DNA of 10,087 nucleotides from Brevundimonas sp. (GTDB lineage: Bacteria; Pseudomonadota; Alphaproteobacteria; Caulobacterales; Caulobacteraceae). The stretch spans positions 1-10,087 of the forward strand of contig JANJTI010000222.1 in assembly GCA_024711185.1 (NCBI GenBank). The letters run 5' to 3'. The notes beneath the pieces were generated by a model that was not told the origin of the DNA, made no database searches, and saw nothing but the letters and a program-made list of their open reading frames with translations. Positions within the stretch are counted from its first letter, which is position 1; each line of letters begins with the position of its first letter. Shown piece after piece: positions 1 through 5,098 of the stretch. The position numbers and the translations under genes were made by a program.

Positions 1-358
1 CGGCGCCGCCCACGACGGCGCTCTCGGCCGCGCGGCGGAAGGCGTAGCCCGCCAGACCGTCCGCACTGGGCACGAACAGGAGTTCGTAGGCGTCCTCGCC
101 GTTGAGATCGTCGATGGTCGCGAGCTCGGCCCGGCCCCCGAAATCAGACCTCAGCCCTTCGAGTCGTCGCGCATAGAGGCTGGAGGGGTCTTCGCGGCGC
201 CAGGCCTCGCGAAGCGCGTGCCGCCGCACGGAGCGGACGGAAAGGCCATGGCGTTCGGCGACCACGGCGGCGGGAGATCCGGCCTCGTAGTCCGCCCGGG
301 CGGCGGCCCAGGCCTCGGGGGAGCGGCGGGTGTAGGGCGGCGGCGCTGCATCGATCAT
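1..358 (-). CDS. Hypothetical protein with N-terminal helix-turn-helix (3' end beyond window)
   Basis: The reading frame opens with ATG at 358 and stays open to the left edge, giving at least 119 codons; the C-terminus is outside the window. Residues of about 9-55 look like a small helix-turn-helix: a helix rich in Ala and Trp (SPEAWAAARADYEAG), then a recognition-type segment VVAERHGLSVRSVRRHA followed by an Arg/Trp-rich helix. Similar N-termini occur in terminase small-subunit-like and other alphaproteobacterial DNA-binding proteins, but I do not recognise this family. Residues after 60 (LYARRLEGLRSDFGG and on) show no motif I can name. Codon use is GC-rich at third positions like its neighbours. 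It follows recO on the same strand after a 214-base gap, so it probably has its own promoter. The N-terminal DNA-binding role is an inference from motif shape; the function is unknown. Confidence 0.7.
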   Translation of the reverse strand, partial: MIDAAPPPYTRRSPEAWAAARADYEAGSPAAVVAERHGLSVRSVRRHALREAWRREDPSSLYARRLEGLRSDFGGRAELATIDDLNGEDAYELLFVPSADGLAGYAFRRAAESAVVGGA

Positions 359-572
359 CCGCCCGATTGTGCGCGCGCCCGCGACGGCGCCGGCGATCCA
401 GGAATCCTTCCGCCCAAGTCTATGAGAATGCGGCGCCTTTCTCGACGAGACGGGCCGGAGATTCCTTGCGCGCGGACGTCGGCAAAGTCACGCCGCAAGA
501 GACAGGCGTTGTTCGGGGCGACGGAAGGTTGGCGGTGGCGGCTGCAACCGTTCGCGTCCCGCCGTCACGAGA
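359..572. other. Intergenic gap between recO and the helix-turn-helix gene
   Basis: This is the longest stretch without a gene in the window. It holds two GANTC sites, GAATC at 402-406 and GATTC at 460-464, which would be CcrM methylation sites if the host is a Caulobacterales member. GGAATC (401-406) and GATTCC (460-465) also form a widely spaced inverted repeat. Just after the recO stop, minus-strand GTCTCG and CGGGAC (572 down to 555) could pair as a 6-bp stem with one G-U pair, but no T-run follows, so it is not a convincing intrinsic terminator. I could not pick out a clear -35/-10 pair for the downstream gene. Confidence 0.5.
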
Positions 573-1304
573 CTACAGCCGCCCCGCCTCGCGCAGACGG
601 TCGAGCATCCAGGTCCGCGCCGGCGGCAGGGGGCGATCCAGCGGGTGGAAGACGAATTGCTCGAGAAAGTGGCCGGTGAGGTCGAGGCCGGCGCCCACGT
701 CGCCCTCGCGAAGGCCGGCCTGGGCGCCGAGCAGGAAGGGCGGCAGCTTCAGCAGCTTGTCGGCCCAGGGCTCGCCGGCGGCGCGGCTGACGGCGCGGCC
801 GGTTCGCGGGCTGACCCAGACGAGGTCGTCGGTCGAGCCGGTGGCGGCGCAGCGGCTGAGGTCCAGGCCGAAGCCGAGGTCCTCGAGTAGACCGGCCTCG
901 AAGCGCACGAAGATGGCCGGCCAGACCTCGGGCACGGCGAAGGCGCCGATCAGGGCCTCGAAGGCGAGGAAGGCGCCGGGATGCGGTTCGCGCTCGGGAA
1001 GCGCCCCCTGCGCCACGGCGGCGGCGGCAGCGAGGCCGGTCAGGGCCAGCGGATCGTCGAACAGGGCCGCCGGCCCCTCCCCCACCGGCTCCAGCCGGGC
1101 CGAACCGAGGTGCTCCGAGGTGCGGGCGCGCAGGTCGGCGACGACGCGGGCTCCGGGCTGCAGGAAGGGCTTCATCCGCCGCGAGGCCCCACCTGCCACA
1201 TAGGCGGCGCGGCGGCCGTGGCTCTCGGTGAGCAGCTCGACGACGGCGCCGGTGTCGCCGTGGGCGCGGGCGGCGAGGACGTAGGCGTCGTCGGTGAAGT
1301 CCAT
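573..1304 (-). CDS. recO: DNA repair protein RecO
   Basis: RecO works in the RecFOR pathway of recombinational repair in the cytoplasm: with RecR it displaces SSB and loads RecA at single-strand gaps, and it anneals SSB-coated strands. The 243-residue length is normal. The N-terminal OB-fold region is recognisable (DDAYVLAARAHGDTGAVVELLTESHGR, described here by residues 5-31, with the basic Gly-rich segment AGGASRRMKPFLQPG at about 37-51), followed by the alpha-helical C-terminal domain. The segment around 150-180 (DLSRCAATGSTDDLVWVSP, then RTGRAVS) corresponds to the zinc-finger region, but only one Cys (C152) is present, so no zinc site is expected; this is usual in alphaproteobacterial RecO. 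The ATG at 1304 has no clear Shine-Dalgarno sequence. It is 49 bases after the SnoaL-like gene on the same strand and is not adjacent to era, unlike in many relatives. Confidence 0.95.
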   Translation of the reverse strand: MDFTDDAYVLAARAHGDTGAVVELLTESHGRRAAYVAGGASRRMKPFLQPGARVVADLRARTSEHLGSARLEPVGEGPAALFDDPLALTGLAAAAAVAQGALPEREPHPGAFLAFEALIGAFAVPEVWPAIFVRFEAGLLEDLGFGLDLSRCAATGSTDDLVWVSPRTGRAVSRAAGEPWADKLLKLPPFLLGAQAGLREGDVGAGLDLTGHFLEQFVFHPLDRPLPPARTWMLDRLREAGRL

Positions 1305-1353
1305 GCGGAGGGCCTAGAGCAGGCGGCGGGGGTTGGCCATACGTTCCGGCGGC

Positions 1354-1815
1354 TCACTCCGCGTCGCGGATGACCTCGACGACCTGACGGGCCCTGTCGT
1401 TGGGGACGGCGAAGCTGAGGACGTACTGCTCGATCTTCCAGCCGTCCGCGGTCAGGCGGAGGACGCCGGAGCCTCGGGTCTCGCCGTAGGAGGCGTTGGT
1501 CAGCTTTTCGTCGAACCAGGCGATGCAGCGGCAATCGATGGGGGCGATGACGATGGTCCGCTCCGTGGCCGGGTAGGACCAGCCGTTTCCGCGCGCGAAG
1601 TGCGGCCCGGCGTAGGCGCGGAACTGGTCCAGCGTCCAGTGCTCGGTCGCGTCGGTGCCGATGAAGCGGGCCTCGGGCGCAAACAGGGCGAAATAGGCGT
1701 CGCCGTCGGCGGCGGTCGAGGCGGCGTTCAGCCGGTCGAGCACGGCGGCGACCTCGGCGACGGCGGGATCGGGGGCCTGGACCGACAGGGCGAGGGCGAG
1801 GAGCGGCGCGAGCAT
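1354..1815 (-). CDS. Exported SnoaL/NTF2-like protein
   Basis: This 153-residue protein begins with a short hydrophobic segment (LAPLLALALSVQA) that looks like a cleavable signal peptide ending near residue 14, although it lacks a basic n-region. The mature part has the pattern of the NTF2/SnoaL-like (DUF4440-type) fold: an opening helix with AEVAAVLDRLNAAS, the typical DGDAYFALFAPEARFIGTDA, then WTLDQFRAYAGPHF, and paired strands ending in GSGVLRLTADGWKIEQYVLSF. Members of this fold serve as small-ligand binding, ketosteroid-isomerase-like or protein-association domains, so no reaction can be assigned; a periplasmic location is inferred from the leader. The gene lies 32 bases after the FMN reductase on the same strand, with a strong predicted hairpin 9 bases upstream of the ATG and no clear Shine-Dalgarno sequence. 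It may be co-transcribed with the reductase. Confidence 0.8.
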   Translation of the reverse strand: MLAPLLALALSVQAPDPAVAEVAAVLDRLNAASTAADGDAYFALFAPEARFIGTDATEHWTLDQFRAYAGPHFARGNGWSYPATERTIVIAPIDCRCIAWFDEKLTNASYGETRGSGVLRLTADGWKIEQYVLSFAVPNDRARQVVEVIRDAE

Positions 1816-1824
1816 GGACGCAGC

Positions 1825-1851
1825 CTAGACCGGCGCCGGCCGCCGGCCTAG
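1825..1851 (-). other. Predicted RNA hairpin between reductase stop and SnoaL-like start
   Basis: On the minus-strand transcript CTAGGCCGGC (1851-1842) pairs over all 10 positions with GCCGGTCTAG (1834-1825), with one G-U wobble and a 7-base loop. The 5' arm includes the stop codon of the reductase and the 3' arm ends 9 bases before the next ATG. The single mismatch in DNA becomes a G-U pair only on the minus-strand RNA, which fits the gene direction. No T-run follows, so it is more likely a stability, attenuation or start-masking element than a classic terminator. Confidence 0.4.
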
Positions 1852-2459
1852 TCGCCGCTTTCTGGCACAGGATATGTCTCCGGCCTCAGCACCCGGGCGA
1901 GGGCCAGCAGGTTGCGGGCGGCGATGCGGCCGGTGCGGTCGGACCAGTCGTGGGCCTGGTCGGTGTCGGTGTAGTCCGGGCCGGGCCCGGGCCCGAGGTG
2001 CCAGTAGGTCCAGCTCTGGCCGGGAATGGTGAAGCCGATGTCGATCAGGGCCTGGCAGACGCTGGCCACGATGTGGTGGGCGCCGTCCTCGTTGCCGGTG
2101 ACGACCACGCCGGCGACCTTGCCGTAAGCCACCGGCCGGCCGTCGTCGCGGGTCTCGGACAGCATGGCGTCCATCCGCTCGAGAGCGCGCATGCAGACGC
2201 TGGAGTGCTGGCCCAGCCAGGTCGGCGTCGCCATGATGAGGATGTCGGCGGCGAGGATGCGGGCGCGGACCGACGGCCAGTCGTCGCCCTCCCCTTCGTC
2301 GCTCCGCACCCCCGGCTTGATGTCGAGGTCGACGAGCCGGACCAGTTCGGTCGCCGCCCCGCCCTTCTCCAGCTCGGCCATCACCACCCGGGCCAGCGCC
2401 TCGGTGTTCGAGGTCTGCGGCGACGGCTTGAGGGTGCAATTCAGGACCAGGGCCTTCAT
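1848..2459 (-). CDS. Flavodoxin-fold NAD(P)H-dependent FMN reductase family protein
   Basis: The 203-residue protein has the flavodoxin-like fold of NADPH-dependent FMN reductases and WrbA/quinone reductase relatives. Visible features are the first beta strand and FMN phosphate loop (KALVLNCTLKPSPQTSNTEAL, residues 2-22), the second flavin-contact loop ATPTWLGQHSSVCMRALERM (77-96), and a third loop TGNEDGAHHIVASV (121-134) that normally flanks the isoalloxazine ring. Expected role: two-electron reduction of FMN, quinones or nitro compounds in the cytoplasm; the substrate is unknown. I chose the ATG at 2459 because GGAGA lies 7 bases upstream and the protein then starts directly at the first beta strand; an in-frame ATG at 2489 would add ten residues without family likeness. 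The gene is divergent from the ArsR gene, sharing a 131-base control region, so it may belong to the same regulon. Confidence 0.88.
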   Translation of the reverse strand: MKALVLNCTLKPSPQTSNTEALARVVMAELEKGGAATELVRLVDLDIKPGVRSDEGEGDDWPSVRARILAADILIMATPTWLGQHSSVCMRALERMDAMLSETRDDGRPVAYGKVAGVVVTGNEDGAHHIVASVCQALIDIGFTIPGQSWTYWHLGPGPGPDYTDTDQAHDWSDRTGRIAARNLLALARVLRPETYPVPESGD

Positions 2460-2521
2460 GGGTCGTCTCCACGGCTGGAGCCGGGCCAATGCCCGCCCCG
2501 ACCGTAGCGTTCCGCGCCTTT

Positions 2522-2578
2522 ATTTAACCGGACGGTTGACAACGGATGGGGCGAGGCGCATTTAACCTCTCAGTTACA
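2522..2578 (+). promoter_or_regulatory. Candidate ArsR operator and promoter in divergent region
   Basis: ATTTAACC occurs twice, at 2522-2529 and 2560-2567, exactly 38 bases apart, in otherwise very GC-rich DNA. Each copy starts an imperfect inverted repeat: TTTAACC-ggac-GGTTGAC (2523-2540) and TTTAAC-ctctca-GTTACA (2561-2578). A perfect TTGACA (2536-2541) overlaps the first repeat, and an AT-rich -10-like stretch (CATTTAA, 2559-2565) about 17 bases later overlaps the second. A repressor bound here would block the promoter of the ArsR operon and might also affect the divergent reductase gene. The transcript would start near 2572, which supports the 2591 start for the ArsR gene. The repeats are seen directly; binding is inferred. 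Confidence 0.5.
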
Positions 2579-2590
2579 TACGAAGCCGTC

Positions 2591-2938
2591 ATGCAGACCG
2601 ATCCTCTCTCCGCCCAGTTCGCCGCCCTGGCCGACCCGACCCGCCGGGCCATCCTGGCGCGGCTGAGCGAGGGGGAGGCCAGCGTCAACGAACTGGCCGA
2701 GCCGTTCGACATCAGCCTGCCGGCGGTGTCGAAGCACCTGAAGGTGCTGGAGAAGGCCGGGCTGATCAGCCGGGGGCGGGAGGCGCAGTGGCGGCCCGCG
2801 CGGCTGGAGCCGATGGCGCTGAAGGGCATCGCCGAGTGGATGGAGCACTACCGCCGCTTCTGGGACGCCAGCTTCGACCGACTGGACGCATACCTGAAGA
2901 AGATTCAGCAAGGAGACGATCGTGGCCCAAGAAACTGA
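2591..2938 (+). CDS. ArsR-family winged-helix transcriptional regulator
   Basis: This 115-residue protein is a compact ArsR/SmtB-type winged helix: the opening FAALADPTRRAILARLSEGE (10-29) is the classic first helices, VNELAEPFDISLPAVSKHLKVLEKAGLI (32-59) is the helix-turn-helix with the recognition helix AVSKHLKVL, and SRGREAQWRPARLEP is the wing. The C-terminal helix (WMEHYRRFWDASFDRLDAYL) is typical of the metal-independent subgroup that sits next to SRPBCC genes. There is no Cys, so the known thiolate metal sites are absent and the signal is unlikely to be arsenic or cadmium through those sites. I chose ATG 2591, which begins directly at the conserved domain with a weak GAAG before it; an upstream in-frame ATG at 2546 would lie within the promoter. 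Its 3' end overlaps the next gene by 17 bases, so the two are probably coupled, and it likely represses its own operon. Confidence 0.92.
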   Translation: MQTDPLSAQFAALADPTRRAILARLSEGEASVNELAEPFDISLPAVSKHLKVLEKAGLISRGREAQWRPARLEPMALKGIAEWMEHYRRFWDASFDRLDAYLKKIQQGDDRGPRN

Positions 2939-3425
2939 AGCCAACCCCTGCCACACGGACGGCGTGGCGCACGCCTTCGAACTGGAGCTGCGCCGCACCC
3001 TCGACGCCTCGCCGGAGCGGATCTGGAAGGCGTGGATGACGCCGGAGCTGCTGGAGCAGTGGTTCGCGCCGAAGCCGTGGCGCATCTCGGACGTGCGGGT
3101 CGACCCGCGGCCGGGCGGAGTGTTCAACTTCGTCATGCACGGACCGGACGGCGAGCGCTTTCCCAACCACGGCGTGTTCCTGGAGGCCGAGCCCGGCCGG
3201 CGCTGGACCACGACCGACGCCTTCACCCCGGACTGGAAGCCGGCCGGCCAGCCGTTCATGGTGGCGACCGTCGAACTAACTCCCACCGCCGACGGCAGGA
3301 CCGAGTACGTGGCCACCGCCCGGCACTGGAACGCCGAGACCATGAAGCAGCACGAGGCCATGGGCTTCCACGAGGGCTGGGGCCAGTGCGCCGACCAGCT
3401 GGAGCAGCTGCTGAAGAACAACTGA
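2922..3425 (+). CDS. SRPBCC (AHSA1-type) domain protein, first copy
   Basis: The 167-residue product is a single-domain SRPBCC protein of the Aha1-C/CalC-like (START superfamily) fold. Visible landmarks are the first strand and helix FELELRRTLDASPERIWKAW (about 19-38), the TPELLEQWFAP segment, the strand region around DPRPGGVFNFVM, and the long C-terminal helix GFHEGWGQCADQLEQLL closing a hydrophobic cavity. Such proteins bind or act on hydrophobic ligands; partners of ArsR regulators of this kind are common in soil bacteria, but their ligands are mostly unknown. The start is a GTG at 2922 preceded by AAGGAG with a short spacer; it overlaps the end of the ArsR gene by 17 bases. The next gene is a paralogue 34 bases downstream. 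The family is clear; the biochemical role is not. Confidence 0.9.
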   Translation: MAQETEANPCHTDGVAHAFELELRRTLDASPERIWKAWMTPELLEQWFAPKPWRISDVRVDPRPGGVFNFVMHGPDGERFPNHGVFLEAEPGRRWTTTDAFTPDWKPAGQPFMVATVELTPTADGRTEYVATARHWNAETMKQHEAMGFHEGWGQCADQLEQLLKNN

Positions 3426-3459
3426 TCCCCCTCCCCGACCGTCGACCGGAGCCAGCCCC

Positions 3460-3939
3460 ATGAGCCACGTCGAAGCCATCGCCGTCCGACCCTCCCTGCA
3501 CCTGCAGCGCGTCTTCGACGCGCCCCGGGCGCTGGTGTGGAAGGCGTGGACGACGCCCGAGACCGTGGTGCTGTGGCTGGGTCCGGTCGAATGGCCGGCG
3601 GTGAGCGTGTCCCAGGACCTGCGCGTCGGCGGCGAATGGCGGGCCTGTCTCCGCTCGCCCGAGACCGGCGAGGATCTTTGGCAGGGCGGGATCTACCGCG
3701 AGATCGTCCCGCCCGAACGACTGGTGTTCACCTTCAAATGGGACGACTCCCACGAGGACGGGCCGCCCGTCGACACCCTGGTCACGGTGGAGTTCGCCGA
3801 ACTCCCCGACGGCCGCACGCGCATGGACTTCACCCACGAGGGGCTGAAGTCGGAGCAGAGCCTGGCCGGGCACCGGCACGGCTGGACCTCCACCTTCGAG
3901 CGCCTCGAAGCCTTCCTCGCCGACGACGGAGACAGATGA
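3460..3939 (+). CDS. SRPBCC (AHSA1-type) domain protein, second copy
   Basis: This 159-residue protein has the same fold as the product of the preceding gene. Both share the pattern L-x-R-x-x-D-A-x(5)-WKAW-x-TPE-x(4)-W near the N-terminus and an R-x-GG turn after the second strand, so they are tandem paralogues, but the remainder has diverged strongly. Further landmarks are GGIYREIVPPERLVFTFKW (about 77-95), VTVEFAELPDGRTRMDFTHEGL, and the C-terminal helix GHRHGWTSTFERLEAFLAD. It probably binds a hydrophobic ligand in the cytoplasm; the ligand is unknown. ATG 3460 is preceded by CCGGAG about 8 bases upstream. The stop codon overlaps the start of the VOC gene (ATGATG), which points to co-translation. 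Confidence 0.9.
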   Translation: MSHVEAIAVRPSLHLQRVFDAPRALVWKAWTTPETVVLWLGPVEWPAVSVSQDLRVGGEWRACLRSPETGEDLWQGGIYREIVPPERLVFTFKWDDSHEDGPPVDTLVTVEFAELPDGRTRMDFTHEGLKSEQSLAGHRHGWTSTFERLEAFLADDGDR

Positions 3940-4385
3940 TGAAGATCGTGACCAGCCTGAGCTTCAACGGCCAGTGCCGCGAGGCCTTCGAGTTCTACGC
4001 CCGGGTGCTGGGCGGCGAGATCACCGCCGCCATGCCCTATTCCGACGCGCCGCCCGACATGCCGGTGGGCGACAAATACCGCGACTGGCTGATGCATTGC
4101 TGGCTGGAGGTCGGCGACCAGGCGATCATGGGCGCCGACATGGACGTCGACTGGGCGCCCAACGTCGACAAGCCCAAGAACGGCTTCGACGTCACCCTGC
4201 ACACCCGGGAGAGGGGCGAGGCGAAGCGCTGGTTCGAGGCGCTGTCCGAGGGCGGCCGGGTGGTGATGGACTTCCAGGAGACCTTCTGGTCCCCCGGCTA
4301 CGGCAGCCTGATCGACCGCTTCGGCGTGCCGTGGATGGTCAACACCGTGCCGGAAGGCGCCTGGCGCGGGCCGCCGGAGACCTGA
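3939..4385 (+). CDS. VOC family (PhnB-like) protein
   Basis: The 148-residue protein belongs to the PhnB-like branch of the vicinal oxygen chelate superfamily (glyoxalase/bleomycin-resistance fold). It opens with the hallmark MKIVTSLSFNGQCREAFEFY then ARVLGGEI, continues with the second strand set HCWLEVGDQAIMGAD (53-67), NGFDVTLHTRERGEAKRWFEALSEGG (81-106) and ends with the diagnostic SPGYGSLIDRFGVPWMVN (118-135). PhnB-like proteins lack a settled activity; sulfide, thiol or small-molecule binding and methyltransferase-like labels in databases are not supported by sequence. Two in-frame ATGs exist at 3936 and 3939; GGAG at 3928-3931 gives spacers of 4 and 7 bases, so I prefer 3939, which makes a TGATG junction with the preceding gene. 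It is the fourth gene of the ArsR-led operon. Confidence 0.9.
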   Translation: MKIVTSLSFNGQCREAFEFYARVLGGEITAAMPYSDAPPDMPVGDKYRDWLMHCWLEVGDQAIMGADMDVDWAPNVDKPKNGFDVTLHTRERGEAKRWFEALSEGGRVVMDFQETFWSPGYGSLIDRFGVPWMVNTVPEGAWRGPPET

Positions 4386-4392
4386 CGACGCC

Positions 4393-4411
4393 GGGGCGGC
4401 CATGCCGCCCC
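4393..4411 (+). other. Intergenic GC stem-loop inside the operon
   Basis: GGGGCGGC (4393-4400) and GCCGCCCC (4404-4411) form a perfect 8-bp inverted repeat with a 3-base loop, lying 8 bases after the VOC stop and 12 bases before the AAGGAG of the next gene. It is followed by C-rich, not T-rich, sequence, so it is not a standard intrinsic terminator. It may stabilise or segment the transcript, or reduce expression of the last gene. Confidence 0.4.
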
Positions 4412-4438
4412 CTCCCCACCCTCAAGGAGAACACGCCC

Positions 4439-5098
4439 ATGCGCACGATCCGAACGGCCACCTTCGTCTCGCTGGACGGGGTGATGCAGGCTCCCGGGGG
4501 ACCGGAGGAGGATCCCGCCGGCGGGTTCCGCTTCGGCGGCTGGGTGTTTCCGCACTGGGACGAGGACCTCGGCCGGCTGATGGATCGGGCCATGGGCGAG
4601 AACTACGACCTGCTCCTCGGCCGGCGGACCTACGAGATCTTCGCCGCCTACTGGCCGCACCAGGACGACGACATCGGGCGCGTCTTCAATGCGGTCAACA
4701 AGTACGTGGTGGCGAGCCCCGGCACGCCGACGCCGTGGGAGAACAGCCATCTGCTCGCGGGCGATGTGGTCGAGGCGGTGAGGGCGTTGAAGCGGACCGA
4801 GGGCCGCGACCTGCTGATCCAGGGCTCGAGCGAGGTCATCCACGCCCTGCTCGCCGCCGACCTGATCGACCAGATGACGCTGCTGACCTTCCCGCTGGTG
4901 CTGGGCGAGGGCAAGCGCCTGTTCGACGCGGGCTCGCGGCCGCGCGGCTGGACGCCGCTGGGGGTGGAGGTCACCGGCAAGGGCGTGGTGGTGGGCGCCT
5001 ACCGTCTGGGCGGCGACGTGCCTACCGGTTCCTTCGCCGGGGAAGAGGTCGGCGAGGCCCGGCAGGCGCGACGGGACCGGTCTGCGGCGGCGGCCTAG
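4439..5098 (+). CDS. Dihydrofolate reductase family protein (RibD C-terminal domain)
   Basis: The 219-residue product has the DHFR/RibD-C fold. The N-terminal strand and substrate loop IRTATFVSLDGVMQAPGG (4-21) is characteristic, as are LLLGRRTYEIFAAYWP (58-73), the KYVVASPGTPTPWENSHLL region, the nucleotide-binding DLLIQGSSEVIHALL (124-138) and FPLVLGEGKRLF (151-162). These stand-alone RibD-C proteins are NAD(P)H-dependent reductases of unknown substrate and are not the folate enzyme FolA or riboflavin RibD. ATG 4439 follows AAGGAG (4424-4429) with a 9-base spacer. The family usually ends near residue 190 (VVVGAYRLGG); here about 28 extra, Arg/Ala-rich, probably disordered residues follow. 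The stop codon overlaps the stop of the convergent serine hydrolase gene. It is the last gene of the ArsR-led operon. Confidence 0.9.
   Translation: MRTIRTATFVSLDGVMQAPGGPEEDPAGGFRFGGWVFPHWDEDLGRLMDRAMGENYDLLLGRRTYEIFAAYWPHQDDDIGRVFNAVNKYVVASPGTPTPWENSHLLAGDVVEAVRALKRTEGRDLLIQGSSEVIHALLAADLIDQMTLLTFPLVLGEGKRLFDAGSRPRGWTPLGVEVTGKGVVVGAYRLGGDVPTGSFAGEEVGEARQARRDRSAAAA

Noticed and set aside
367-1203. Long plus-strand open frame opposite recO
   Set aside because: Arg/Ser/Pro-rich product with no motif; it is the antisense frame of recO in GC-rich DNA, where stop codons are rare.
1314-1340. Eight-codon minus-strand mini-ORF just ahead of recO as a leader peptide
   Set aside because: No convincing ribosome binding site and no regulatory codon run; short frames like this are expected by chance.
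3537-3935. Upstream extension of the VOC frame, suggesting a fusion protein
   Set aside because: It lies out of frame within the second SRPBCC gene and encodes Arg-rich low-quality sequence; the VOC protein begins properly at 3936/3939 with a ribosome binding site.
3974-4438. Upstream extension of the RibD-type frame
   Set aside because: Overlaps the VOC gene out of frame; the family start is at 4439 behind AAGGAG.
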